This document shows, one piece after another, positions 18,456-33,400 of a DNA stretch of 64,000 nt; the first letter of the stretch is position 1, and each line of letters starts with the position of its first letter. A program made the position numbers and the translations under genes. The stretch covers positions 9,447,501-9,511,500 of the forward strand of contig NC_092570.1 of NCBI RefSeq assembly GCF_037975245.1. The letters run 5' to 3'. The notes below the pieces were generated by a model. The model saw nothing but the letters and a program-made list of their open reading frames with translations. It was not told the origin of the DNA and searched no databases. The DNA is from Apostichopus japonicus (Eukaryota > Echinodermata > Holothuroidea > Aspidochirotida > Stichopodidae).

Positions 18456-21400
18456 CTGGCAAACAAACAAAAGAGAAGAAAATGATAGATTCTATTGTTC
18501 TTTTAATGGCAAGTGTGGACGCCATGAATGGAGCAGACAGTTTGCAGCAGATTTAAGTGCTGCATTTATATACCTGTTCATTGATGTGTGCACAGGACTT
18601 CAAAGTTTGGGGGTGTGGGGGTGTGGGGGGGCGGTGGTAGGCGCATTTCAAATTTTTCCCGACTGATTATCTTAGGTGGCATGAACTTTCTTGTTAGACC
18701 AATTTTTCTTTTTTTTTGACAAACGAGGGGTGTGGCTGCAGGATTGTTGATTTTTGTGTGATTGTGTTGACTGTTGTGTGATTGTGACATACAGAAAATG
18801 ATCAAATGAAAATGATAATGGTAACTTAAGATTACAGAAAGATAGTAATGAGAGACTGTTTTAATATCTTTTGCATAAAGTATCACTTCGGCATCAATGG
18901 GCATATTTCAAAATCTTGAGAGAATCAGAAATGAAATATAATCATGTAATATCTCAACTACAGAAAACTATTTTTCTTTTCTTTCCTCTATATCAGATGA
19001 TATCCCTGCAAATTCAACAGTGTGGATCAATAACTGAAAGTAGTTTTTTAAACATTTTAAACATGCCTATCAAGGACTGTACTATAGTCATCTATCAGTG
19101 GTTTACAAAAATCAACCTCGAGCAGTTTCCAAAAATTCTCCTCCGCTATGGACAAGATCAGAAACTGACGAGCACCTTTGTGATTGCTTTTGGATTGCTG
19201 AACAAATATAAAAGCTGACAATGTGATCAGCAGAATATTTGTAAACCCAATTCAAACCCAAAAAAGGTCTTCTGGCTACGACAAGCCATCAAAATAACTT
19301 CCCTTAATTATCCTTCATTCATATGTATAATTAGGTATGCTAATTGCTTGATCAGTTGCAGTGTTCGATGGAGGACCTTGAATACCAATACCACAATGGT
19401 TTATTGGAGGGAAAAAAATTAAACTTAAATATTGTGCTTCAATTCCAGTCATATCTCACAAATTTATCCAATTTTAAGGTTTTTAGCAGTATCATAATCA
19501 CTTAATTATAGAAGATTATGACATTAAGTGTTATGGTATTAATGTTACAACACAAAGCCAGGGGATGCTTGATGTCTCTTCTACAGAAGGTATCTGGAAT
19601 TATCCACTTTCATATATATATGTGTACCAGCATCTTTGAGCATGGCCTACTGTATGATTCCTTCATCTAGGGTAGTTGTTTATAATCGTCTGAATGACAA
19701 GAGGATTTTGTAAAAACCATAGCAGGTATTTCTCAACGAGTCTACACCAGCATTTCTGAGCCTTTTTATGACTAAAGATAAGTTAAATTAGATTTAGATT
19801 AACGTTAAGATACGCAGTTCATTTCTCATTAACTAGGCAGCCGAGCATGCCCAGATTCTGGTCTCAACATTTCAAAAGTGTGGAAGCCTCGGCTGTAACA
19901 GGCAGGGAAAAACGTACCTTCAGAATGAGACTAATTGAGGGTAGTTAGACCGACATATATAGAAAAATGATCAAAGCACTTTGAAGTTATATGACTTCAT
20001 TACTTACTTCAACAAGAAAAGGGTAATTTATGGTTACAGAAAGATAGAAAAATGAGAGACTGTTTTAAAAGTATTCTGCATAAAGTTATCTCTTCTTCAT
20101 TATTGGGCATATTTCAAAACCTTGAAGAGAATCAGAAAGGGCTTCCATCTAATAGATTAAAGTTCAAAAACCACTAACAATGCTTAGACATAGTTCCACA
20201 TCACTAAAGACTTACACAGACAGATCAAATTAACCATTTATGCCAACTGTGATAGTCGGTGGCTCCACTAGTGGTGGTTTTATTTGGCTAGTCTTCTTCA
20301 TACCTGTTGTTGACCAACAGTGACACAAAACACAAAAATCAGTTCCACTACCCTTCTAGGCATATAATGACTCTTGTCATTTCACATAACATGAAACCTT
20401 GATTTGATTTTAATTTTTTTTCATTCACCTCTCCATGTTCTCTTTCTAATACGGGCAAGGACTTTACTCTACAACACAAACCAGATGGATCCGAATTTCC
20501 ATTGGTGCAATGGCAAAATGTAGCTACAAATGAAGACACCAGTTTGACACCGTGAGATATCAAATTCTCTTGTATTTAACATACCAAGTTGGCTCCTTTG
20601 CTAAAGTAACCCTTCGATTTTGTGCTGAATCTAGTTCATATTATTCACCTTTAGTGAAACACCAGAGTCAACCATGACTACCTGGTCCTTGATTTTGTAC
20701 TGACTCTATATTCAACTCCTGTAAAACAGCATTGTCAACCATGACTACCTGGCCCCTTTGCAAAATACCGAGATCCACTTTTGCTCAGATTAACTATGGC
20801 ATGAAACGTTAGCAACATATCCATCATTTATCCATAACAAAGCATACTTCAAAAATGTTATGTATAAATTAACTAAATCAGAATGCCAGTAAGCTTATCG
20901 TGATTCCTTGCCAATTAAGATTATAATCCCAAGCTTTCGTCATTGTTGATTAAATTGATCAGCAAGGTTTTTTCACTGACTGTGGACCTACCTACTAGAT
21001 ATGTTAACTTACCATGTTTACAAGCTATTTTAGCAAAAATTAAAAAAAAGAAAAAAAGGCTGGTTCATAATATCAAGCCTTTAGTGCAGAACTCACCATC
21101 TCTTCCTGTGACAGTAGATTTGCTGGTTGGAATTTTGATATTACGATGCGAATGAAGTAAGGAAGGCCGATCCCCAGATTGATGTCAAACACATTGGAGC
21201 CTATAGCATTTGATACTGCCATATCACCAAACCCATCTCTGGCTACGAGGATAGAACTCAGGGCATCCTATAAACAGATAATAAAAAAAACAGCAACTTA
21301 AAAACTGTTCAGGGTTTTTATCTCCAGTTAATACCTGGCATGAATGCCACAGCCTTTCTGTGGCATTATTTTTTCCAGAATAACGTATCAAAACATGCAT

Positions 21401-24400
21401 CCAGAGTGTAATGTCATTGCTCTCTCAGAAAGTACTTATTTCCGAGAAAAGAGAGATGGCAGAATAAAAATTTTCTCAAATTTGTCGACCACACGCAATC
21501 AGCGAACTATAACAGCACGTATACAGATGGTAAGTGGCTCCCCTAGCACGATTCGCTCTAAGTTAACAATTCTTAAGATGGATTGGATAAGAATTTTTCA
21601 AATTTTGGCAATATTTTATGAATTCGTCTGGCAACAGTAAGTGTCCTGAATGTCGTCATGACGATCGACCAGAAAATGTCTTTTGCTTCCTATATGAAAG
21701 TAATTTATCACAGAGGAATATCATATTTTGACTTAAAAGTTGCAATTTTGATGAACTCTCAATACAGAGAACATTGACTTTCTAAATATATCACATTGCA
21801 AAGATATATTAATGGGAAGAGCATAATCATGTAAAGTTTTTGAATATGATATCTGTTCATGACGATCGACCAGAAAATGTCTTTTGCTTCCTATATGAAA
21901 GTAATTTATCACAGAGGAATATCATATATTGACTTAAAAGTTGCAATTTTGATGAACTCTCAATACAGAGAACATTGACTTTCTAAATATATCACATTGC
22001 AAAGATATATTAATGGGAAGAGCATAATCATGTAAAGTTTTTGAATATGATATCTAACAGATCATCTACTATATGATCCACTTCTTGGAATAAGAAAGTG
22101 TTTTTTTCAGGTTTCATCCAATCTAGCATTTATCTTTAAGTAACCGTAGGGACAAGATATTATGATGTGGTTTTCAATCAACAGCATCAAATGATTTTTC
22201 TCTTCAAGATAAGGTTGATGTTGTCTGCTACCAGCATATCACTTGAAATTGTCATAGAGTCTGTTTCAGATCTATTTTGGGTTGCCACTGGGCAGTCTGG
22301 CCATGCTATGGAAGGAATCCAACAAACAGGAAACAACAAAATCGTATTCTAATGTGACTGGTGGCTATAACACACTATGCATGAAAAGCATCAATGTTAA
22401 ACACAACCATACTGTCACAATACATACTACTGTCTGGTTATGTTCTTTTGAATAACACTGGCTAACAAAGTAATGAACCCAAAAATGGCAAGGGAAAGAC
22501 TTTTTTAAAGTGACTGAGGGTTACAATGCCATGTTAAGTTGCCATGAGTAATACAACTATATGCCCGAGTGACAATGTGCCTCTGTGATGATATGCCTTT
22601 CAAAGGGGGTTTGTTAACACTCTGTGAGCAATATTTAGGACACTATCTTCACATCTGGAAGTGTAGAATGCATTTTTGTAAAACCACCCCTAGATGGCCA
22701 GAATAATTGAACTTCCAGGCATTGGACTTGATTTTTATATCCCTTAATTTGTTTTTGACCCAAGCTTGAATCAAACCTACAAACGTGTATTATGATGCCC
22801 CCCCCCCCCCAAAAAAAAAGCCTGGTAAGATGCAATTTTGTGAAATAGACCTTAAATCTGTAACAAAGGTAATTGGCTACTGCCAAATTCTGTGACAGCT
22901 GGCAACCTTTACTTTCCAATGTATTCGTATATCGCATACTGGCTACCATGGTAACAGTACCGGAGATAGCGGTACAGCTCTCCGACCTCGCGATTCAAAC
23001 GACAAAAACAAAATTGTGTCTGATCTCATTGCAAACGACAACTTTAGACTGGATGCCACCGAGTGAGTTGGCATGGTAACTGAGGGCAACCATGCTTTTT
23101 CTGGGTCATTTTTGGGGTATAAAAGACACGAGTGACGTTATAAGCCATCGTTAAGTGCATCGTGTAATAAACTTACGGGTACACTGGTGCCGATAGCAAC
23201 GACAACTAGGCCCATGGTGTAGTGGTCAACCTGTAACATACAGCCCATCTTTGTGACCATGGTAACCATCACGAAAGAGAGAGCTGCAATCCAGACTATA
23301 GACATAGTGAACGATGCAATGTAATACCTCCTGCAGGCGGAAAGAAATCAATCAGGTTTCAATATGTTTACAGAAAGAGAGAGGTAAATTCCATTCTTAC
23401 GAATGAGCATAAATATATATATTATTGGATTATTTTTTTATATCTATTATCATGATCGTATTTCCACCTAGACAAGGGTCATCAGATTCACTCAGGTTAC
23501 TTGATATAAAAGTGTTCTCTTCCAATGTAGCTAGGTCTATGAATTTTCTTTTTGGTTCTTTCCCTTTTCATCCAAAAAGACAGAATTAGTCAGAAGTTAC
23601 ATTACAATCATATGTTATACAGTCCACTCACTCACTCACACCACTCATTCACCCACTCACTCACACCACTCATTCACCCTCCCACTCACTCACACTCACT
23701 CCCACACCACTCATTCACCCTCCCACTCACTCACACTCACTCCCACACCACTCATTCACCCTCTCCTTAACTCACACTCACACCACTCATTCACCCACTC
23801 ACTCACTCACACTCACTCCCACACCACTCAATCATTCACTCACTCACTCACTCTCACACCACTCATTCACCCACTCACTCACTCACTCCCACACCACTCA
23901 TTCACCCTCGCACTAACTCACACTCATTCCCACACCACTCATTCACCCACTCACTCACTCACACTCACTCCCACACCACTCATTCATTCATTCACTCACT
24001 CTAACACCACTAATTCACCCACTCACTCACTCACTCCCACACCACTCATTCACCCACTCACTAACTCACACTCATTCCCACACCACTTCCTCACATTTCT
24101 GATGTGTTGTGAAGTACAATATCTCATCTTCCTCCTAAACATTACATGTAGGGAGATGAGTTATAAAAAAAAAGAGAATACTAAAAAAAAAATATGCTAA
24201 ACATGTATCCAGCAGACCAAAACAGACAAGACCATTATTTACAAGTTTATTTATAAGTCCATTCTAGCAATAAAGGGATTACCCTAAATGACAGAAGATT
24301 TGTGAAAAGGTCAGTTTATAATCCCTTCACCTAAACTTTTTTGAATGGAAAATACATACAGATCATGTCGTGAAATGGATAAACAAAGCTTGCAACAACA

Positions 24401-27400
24401 CTGCAAGGAATGAACTATGGAATGGGTGTTCCACTTTTCAAAGATTATTTTTGGAAAAGGTTATTTTCATCCGTTGAGAAACAAACAAATGGAAATGGCT
24501 GGCAAAAATGACCACTACGCAATGAAAAGCTTTACCCTTCAAGTCAGGATAGAAAGGAATTATTTCTCATTTCTAAAAGAAGATTTACAACAGAATCGGC
24601 TTTTTGGCTAATAATATACTTAAAGAGTAATGGCTTTATCCAGGCAATGGAAAAACAAACTGTTGCCTAGAATCAAAACATACAAACAAAAACATTAGAA
24701 AACACAAAAACACATTTATAACCCCATGTAGGAATGGCTTGAAGAAAGATTGGCTACAAATAATGAGTTTGATTTTCAGAAAAAAATTGAAAAGAATTAC
24801 AAAACTTAGAAAAGATAGTAAAAAAGAAAAGAAAAGAAAAAAACAAGAGGCCCAAGTGCCTAGTTGTGATTTTTCCAAAATGATGATAGATTGAAACAAA
24901 CCTTGAAAAAAACAAAACATTGAAACAAAGAGGAAAACAGAAATAAAGATAATGACTTACTGGTATCGTGGCGTGGAACAGTTAGGGACGGTCCAGGTGA
25001 AAAGACACATGAAAGGGAAACTGATGCAAAAGAGCAACCACTTGAGAGGGTACCGAAGGAAGCCACAGGTGAGTGATAAGACATCGCTGCTTGGATAGTA
25101 CATGTTGATCGCACAGAAGCAAGGGATTGGTCTTAATGTCAGCTCTTCTTCTTCCTATTCAGAAATGCAAATGAAAACAGGTGAATTATATATATATAAG
25201 TATATGCCAGGCTGAATTAGCGACAAACCACCACAAACCTTCAGCCTATCAAGTGTGTTTTATCTTCATGATGTATATGCCAGGCTGAATTAGCGACAAA
25301 CCACCACAAACCTTCAGCCTATCAAGTGTGATTTATCTTCATGCTGTATATGCCAAGCTGAATTAGCCACTAACCAACACAAACCTTCAGCCTATCAAGT
25401 GTGTTTTATCTTCATGATGTATATGCAAGGCTGAATTAGCCACAAACCACCACAAACCTTCAGCCTATCAAGTGTGTTTTATCTTCATGATGTATATGCA
25501 AGGCTGAATTAGCCACTAACCACCACAAACCTTTAGCCTATCAAGTGTGTTTTATCTTCATGATGTATATGCCAGGCTGAATTAGCCACTAACCACCACA
25601 AACCTTCAGCCTATCAAGTGTGTTTTATCTTCATGCTGTATATGCCAGGCTGAATTAGCCACTAACCAACACAAACCTTCAGCCTATCAAGTGTGTTTTA
25701 TCTTCATGATGTATATGCCAGGCTGAATTAGCCACTAACCAACACAAACCTTCAGCCTATAAAGTGTGTTTTATCTTCATGCTGTATATGCCAGGCTGAA
25801 TTAGCCACTAACCAACACAAACCTTCAGCCTATCAAGTGTGTTTTATCTTCATGATGTATATGCCAGGCTGAATTAGCCACTAACCAACACAAACCTTCA
25901 GCCTATCAAGTGTGTTTTATCTTCATGCTGTATATGCCAGGCTGAATTAGCCATAAACCACCACAAACCTTCAGCCTATCAAGTGTGTTTTATCTTCATG
26001 CTGTATATGCCAGGCTGAATTAGCCACTAACCAACACAAACCTTCAGCCTATCAAGTGTGTTTTATCTTCATGCTGTATATGCCAGGCTGAATTAGCCAC
26101 TAACCAACACAAACCTTCAGCCTATCAAGTGTGTTTTATCTTCATGATGTATATGCCAGGCTGAATTAGCCACTAACCAACACAAACCTTCAGCCTATCA
26201 AGTGTGTTTTATCTTCATGCTGTATATGCCAGGCTGAATTAGCCATAAACCACCACAAACCTTCAGCCTATCAAGTGTGTTTTATCTTCATGCTGTATAT
26301 GCCAGGCTGAATTAGCCACTAACCAACACAAACCTTCAGCCTATAAAGTGTGTTTTATCTTCATGCTGTATATGCCAGGCTGAATTAGCCATAAACCACC
26401 ACAAACCTTCAGCCTATCAAGTGTGTTTTATCTTCATGCTGTATATGCCAAGCTGAATTAGCCACTAACCAACACAAACCTTCAGCCCATGAAGTGTGTT
26501 TTATCTTCATGCTGTATATGCCAGGCTGAATTAGCCACTAACCAACACAAACCTTCAGCCTATCAAGTGTGTTTTATCTTCATGATGTATATGCAAGGCT
26601 GAATTAGCCACTAACCACCACAAACCTTCAGCCTATCAAGTGTGTTTTATCTTCATGCTGTATATGCCAGGCTGAATTAGCCACTAACCAACACAAACCT
26701 TCAGCCCATGAAGTGTGTTTTATCTTCATGCTGTATATGCCAGGCTGAATTAGCCATAAACCACCACAAACCTTCAGCCTATCAAGTGTGTTTTATCTTC
26801 ATGCTGTATATGCCAGGCTGAATTAGCCACTAACCAACACAAACCTTCAGCCTATCAAGTGTGTTTTATCTTCATGATGTATATGCAAGGCTGAATTAGC
26901 CACTAACCACCACAAACCTTCAGCCTATCAAGTGTGTTTTATCTTCATGCTGTATATGCCAGGCTGAATTAGCCACTAACCAACACAAACCTTCAGCCCA
27001 TGAAGTGTGTTTTATCTTCATGCTGTATATGCCAGGCTGAATTAGCCACTAACCAACACAAACCTTCAGCCCATGAAGTGTGTTTTATCTTCATGATGTA
27101 TATGCAAGGCTGAATTAGCCACTAACCACCACAAACCTTCAGCCTATAAAGTGTGTTTTATCTTCATGATGTAGACGCCAGGCTGAATTAGCGACAAACC
27201 ACCACAAACCTTTAGCCTATCAAGTGTGTTTTATCTTCATGATGTATATGCAAGGCTGAATGAGCCATAAACCACCACAAACCTTCAGCCTATAAAGTGT
27301 GTTTTATCTTCATGCTGTATATGCCAGGCTGATTTAGCGACAAACCACCACAAACCTTCAGCCTATAAAGTGTGTTTTATCTCCATGATGTATATGCAAG

Positions 27401-30400
27401 GCTGAATGAGCCATAAACCACCACAAACCTTCAGCCTATAAAGTGTGTTTTTTCTTCATGATGTAGCCTCTGGGCTGAAGTTATTTGGATTATCCTCTTA
27501 TCCCTCCACACATTCCTAGTATTATTTTTACCCCACATTTACATCTACTGATGAAACCATGTGCTCTATGTGTTGCATCAAATAAAGCTGAAATCATTTA
27601 CCAAATAGGAACTTGAGAGTCTGTTTGACTAGAATGAAAGTCACAAAACCATCAGCTGTTTGATATGCATCACTGTTATAAATACCTACCAATATGATGT
27701 CAAATTACAGTACGCAGGTGGAAAGTGAATCAACAAGTTCCACACATAAACAACTTACGTGAACTTCCCTCCATACCACTTTCCCAGTGGATTTGCTCAT
27801 GCTCAGAGCCAGTGTAATCTAGTTCATCGCTTTGTACGAATGCTATGATGCAAGGAAGGTATTATCAGCTGGCAAAACTGCTAGATGAAAATATCATATC
27901 TCACTCAAGACTTATCTAAAAGCTTTATTTACACTTGTAGATACTATTGTTTTTGTAAACAGGAAAAGAAAACAAGAGGCCATAATAACATGTTTAATGT
28001 TTAAAGATCGATCACTTGGTGTTTGTCAACAGTATTATTGCATTTCCAAAATAATCAGCAAACTTTGGATTATTTTTTCCATATTTCATTTCATTACCTC
28101 TTCAATCAGTTCGTCTTCGGTTTCAGGCTTGATGCCACTGGTGGTGAGGGCTGAACCTTTACTCTCTGTCGAGTCGTGGTGTCCGTTAAGATGCGGATGA
28201 TGCTCGCCCTGCTTCAGATGGACCAAGATGGAGTTCCTCTTGGCCTGATCGTCGTCACCGTCGATGTAAGAGGGAAAGGAAGGGTCAGAAGGGATAGTAG
28301 GGGTGAGTCCTTGCGTGCTATGTATACCAGAATCAGCATCGACATTATTATTCGGGGGCCCCAGCAGCATTGCCTGGCTGCCGTATGTACTATCCCCACC
28401 CACGCTTTCAATTTCTTTCAATTCCATTTCTTCTTTAGTCTGGACGGGGCTCTGAGCCTCGTTTTCCCTGTTCTGTATGGGAGTTATTGCATAAATGTCT
28501 CCGTTGGAGGGAGGCTGCCCGCTGTCACTGCTATGTTTGACGATCATAGCCTGTTTCGAATCTGAACTCGACGGACGGGACTTATCTGGGAGGACGCTTT
28601 GTCTAGAAGTAACGCTGCGGTTGCTTTTGGCACTAACTGGTCTATCGGTATCGGCAAATTTTTTAAGGTCAATCTGAGACGAAGTCTGCAGAAGCACGCA
28701 AGTACCCATATTAAGGAGACATGTGAGAGCATAGACAGACAGACAGACAGACATATATACAGAAATAAAACAAATGGTAACATTTAAAAAGTGCAATTGA
28801 AGAGGAGGAAGTGTTAAAGAATTCAAGATGAAGGGGAGAAGAAAAACAAAAGAAATATAATTACTAATTAACATCACTGCCAATGACTACCTTCAATATC
28901 ATTAATGCAAAATATGACTAACTCTTCTGTGTTCATAAATACTTATTATGAAAAAAAGCTGCCTCTTTTTGACTACTTTTACTTACAAATACATATTAAA
29001 TGGTAGTCAGTCACCACTTGTTTCAGCAGAGGCACAGGCAATGATGTAACACTAAAATTATATAACTTTAGTGTTACATCTCTGGCCTTACGAAGAAACT
29101 TGACCACTTTGCATAGCGTGCATTTTGTCATGCAATACTTAATGAAATATTCCTTGAAAGTATATTATATAAAGTGTCCACAATATACTATACTGATAAA
29201 ATTGTGTTTTTTCTTTCCTTCTCAAAAAGAAATTATATATAGATTGATGTGGGTATAAACATTTTTTAAAAAAACATCAGGGACTCCTTAATGAAGAAAA
29301 TTCTGAGAAACCAATCCCAGGAACAAATTGCAACCATTAAGAGACAATCATCAATATTAAAACTAGACACAAGCCATAGAATGTGTCAGAGTCAAACTAG
29401 GATAATTATGACAAATTGGCCAATGCTAAATGTTAATTATGGAGAGCTACGATCAATAATTAATGACAAAATTGGTGATGGTACTTACGAAATGAGATGA
29501 AAATTCTCCGTGCTTGACGTGATGGAATATGTGCTTGCTATTAGGAGCACCGAGAGACTGTTTGGAAAGCACGGAATCTTTACGATTGACCTGCGTTATC
29601 GGGCGAGAGAAAAATATAAATAAACGACATGTTAAGTCGGCAGTGTACGAGGCATTCATTGACAGCTTTTGTTTCACACTTGACATGGAATTATTTCCAT
29701 ACTTCATCAGCCCCATTTGCAAGCACGTAGCAATACATACCATCAAAGACCTAAAAGCAATCCTCTAAAGGTCTGCCTGCTGTGTAAAGCTGAAAGCTGT
29801 TGTGTCTACTCGGATACATTTATACAGGACATCCAAGATATATATATTTCACGGCAAGTACTTGGCTTCTTTCATCTGTCACTTGACATGTATAGCGACA
29901 GCAACTGAGTGGGAATATTTATACGCCGGCTACAGAAGTCAACTAAGGCCAAAACTAAGAAAAATTCAAATTTTAAGATCCACTTGATATGAGCACTTTT
30001 CCCTCTTGATAAAGATATCTTGAACAAGATCGTCAACAAGGCATCGTGCTGGGAATATTGAGGTTTTTTACTCAAACTTAACAAATTGGTCACATCAAAC
30101 TATTTAGGAGGTGCATTATAAAATGGAAAATGAAGGAGTGGAGTGTTTCTCTCTGAGAGGATGACTTTAGACGGGATGAATTTAAGTTTTGAAATGTGGT
30201 AGTCCAACAGAGAAGAAAGATATATGAGTGGCAATATAATTTTGTTTTTTATAGCTATTCCTGTGTTCAAGATACCCATCATTAAAATATGCTAGATGCC
30301 TGAATGCTCCTTTAAGTCAAATTCAGTGATGACATGGACTTCCCAATCCAGGCGTTAGTTTTAACGATAATCCACTGTTTCATAAATTTCTAATAAACAA

Positions 30401-33400
30401 AGAAACATTCCATAACGTATTAAAACTGAGTCAATTTTGTGCCTGCTGTCATCCTAATAATCTTTGCCACTAGTCCTGAATTTAACTAGCCTTGACAGCT
30501 TATGACAGCTTATTTGAATCACAAATGTATATCAAAATGGAGGCCCGATATTTTGATCCTCGCATGATCAAGGGAAGGTTGTGTTAGGTTTCATATGTCA
30601 CACAAACTCTTACATTCCCACAGTTACCTACACAACCTTGTGCATTAGTCAACCACTCTGCTAGGAATATTTATCTCTCTGTCTGTTTATCAGAAAACAT
30701 AACAACACAGCTTTCAAAGTGTCACAAATCAAATGTAGAAGCAAGCCAATGGAGATACGGCATATAACCAAGTGCAAAGACGAATGTCAAACATGGCCTA
30801 GTCACCGAGAATGGAAACAAAAAGTAAAATTAACCAATTGAGTCCCTTGTTACAGCTCCATCCTAGCTGGTTTACCTATCCCAGAATTTCTTTCTATATG
30901 TCATAAGCTCAATCCTTCATTCAATGCTTTGTTGACGCTTTTGTACAGGGCAAGCAGAACACGATACCAGCATCCAGGAAACTCACCTGTCCGATTGGAG
31001 GCAGCGTTCGTGGCGGGGGTTCGTACTTTTCTGAATCTTTCGCATTTTGCTCAGCTGCATCATGTTCTGCCTCTTCTATCTTGTCCTCTTCATCTTCCAT
31101 CGGTGAAACTTTTCCTTTGATACATCTGCGACACGAACATGGAGAACATGTATTAAAGCCTTGGGTTAGTTCAAATATCACTACAACATTAAGACAACTG
31201 CAGTATGTGATTTAAAAAAATATATATATATTTTGTTATTTTATATATTTTTTTTGGAAAAAAAATAAAAAAAATAAATAAATAAATAAAAAAAATAGAA
31301 ATATTGACAAAACTGTAACATCAATTCCGGAAAGAATCACTTGAGTGGTACCATGCACGTACAGTTAATTAGGGAGCTGTCTGCAGTTTCCGTACAGAGG
31401 GAAAAAAAACTAATAAAAAAACAGGTAACATTAATATTCAGACAGAATCACTGGGTTGCACACGTACACTGTTCATTAGCAGAAATCTTATAGCAGAGAT
31501 GATGGAAATGTTTTCCATTTTCCAAATGCATGGCAGTTTCCTGAAAAGAGCTTTCTAATAACCCAGGCTAATAACTTTTCTCTTTACTGCAAGGTTGTTA
31601 AGCCAGAAGGAAACAAACGATACTTCTTGCCTGACCTAAATGGAGGAGCAATATGTGAGTTTGTTCTTTCCACATAATTGTAATAAATATCGCTCTCATA
31701 GTGATTTCAAGGAAATATGGGAAATATGGGAAAATAATCCAAACTGCTCCTCTGTGTTTGTTCTTTCATCTGGCCTTTTTTCCCTTCCTGTCACCAAAAT
31801 CTTTAGCATTAAGTAGAATCATATACAAAAATTAATATGTATACTTCTCCTCGATAATTTTAATATTGTGCTGTTTTCCTTGCAGTTGAATATCATAATA
31901 AAACGCTGACAGCTACATTAATTAATTTTAATATATGCTGAAATAATTTAGGGCTTTTGTAACTTGCAAGGTCAAAACAACTTGCATAATTTGACAACAT
32001 CCTTAGAACAGACATTAAAGTTTTCAAAAAAGGCATTTCTCAGAAAATTCATGGTGATGTATGACTTTCACTAATATTCCTTCCATGAATTTGCACGTGG
32101 AAGAGCTAGGGGATGGGGGAGGGGTTTATCTAACCTGAAGAAACTTTTAGTGTGTGTTTTTTATGACAACAAATGTTTTAATTCTTTTCAAGGAAGGTTT
32201 TGGGGAGGGTTTTCCACCAGCAGGAACAATCACACCATACCTAACACTTTATAATTCATCTACATCCCACAGAATGACCTGCACTGTTTTGTATCAGAAA
32301 TCATGCCTTGCAAAGTAACATCGTTATCATATTTAATGAGCCTGTAAGTCATTTGCTTATTGGGTCCAGTGTGCTTATGGTATCATCGAGTAAGACTCAC
32401 AGCCTTTCCATTATGGCAGAGTTGAACTTCATGAGGAGAATGTACAGAGCGTAGAGGATCAGTAGACCCCCTGTCTCCCACCAGTTGAGCACTCCGTCCC
32501 ACGAGAATACGATGAAGCAGATGATAGACAGGGCATAGAAGAGGCTGTCTCGGCACAGGGGTCGTGGATCCAACTCTAGAACCTGCGGTCGCCCGAAAGA
32601 TAAAGAGACGAACAAACATGATGAGTGGAGTAATTTTCTCATCGAAAAAAAATACATGTCTATACAACAAAATGATTCGATCCAAATTCTTAACAGTCCT
32701 AGATCGAGCAGCCACGTGATATGCACCAACCAAACTGAGGAGACAATTGGATAATAAACAAATTAAAGAAGATAGAACAAACCAAGTTGTGATCAATAAC
32801 TTCATCTCAAATATGCAATTAATCAATCAAATCAAAACAATTAGTGCTGTACCTATTGCTAGATCCACTAATATTTTGATTAGAAGCTACTAGTGCTGTT
32901 TTCTGTTATCAGTACCTTACTTCTTTGCACACAATAATAACTAGGCTTTTCCAGCTGCTGTTTAAATGGACCAAACATTTGCCAGTGAAGCGAATGACAT
33001 TTTCTTTGAACACTTTACAATGAACTCTACCTGAACTGCCTGCGTATCAATTGTCGAAGAAATGTTTTCAAGTCGGGCGACCATTAATCGATCATTTTTG
33101 TTCTTATTATTTCAGACAGTCAATATGATTTTGTTGTTATCAAATTTCATGCCTTTCTTATGTTCTTACATTGTTCTGGTTTTTATTTGCAATGGTAGAA
33201 AACATTGGCAGTCAATGCTGGTACCTACTAACAGGACGTTGTAGAGGTATGTGGAAGTATGCTAGTTATGTAATGATCTATTATGTAATCATCTATTGTT
33301 CTCGTGCCTTGTGGTAATGGCTAGATGGATTGCTGAGGTGGTACAGTGGGTGTGGTACAAGGAAAATACAAGCAATTCAGCTCTGACATCGGTTGTGTTG

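Noticed and set aside
18310-18666. Plus-strand 118- to 173-codon ORFs opposite the last SLC24-like exon
   Set aside because: Antisense shadow of a well-supported exon.
25201-27463. Regular repeats that might suggest a CRISPR array
   Set aside because: The 73-bp units are contiguous without unique spacers, in an animal intron; it is a minisatellite.
28176-28565. 129-codon plus-strand ORF
   Set aside because: Antisense to the long loop exon, whose frame fits the exchanger gene in phase at both ends.
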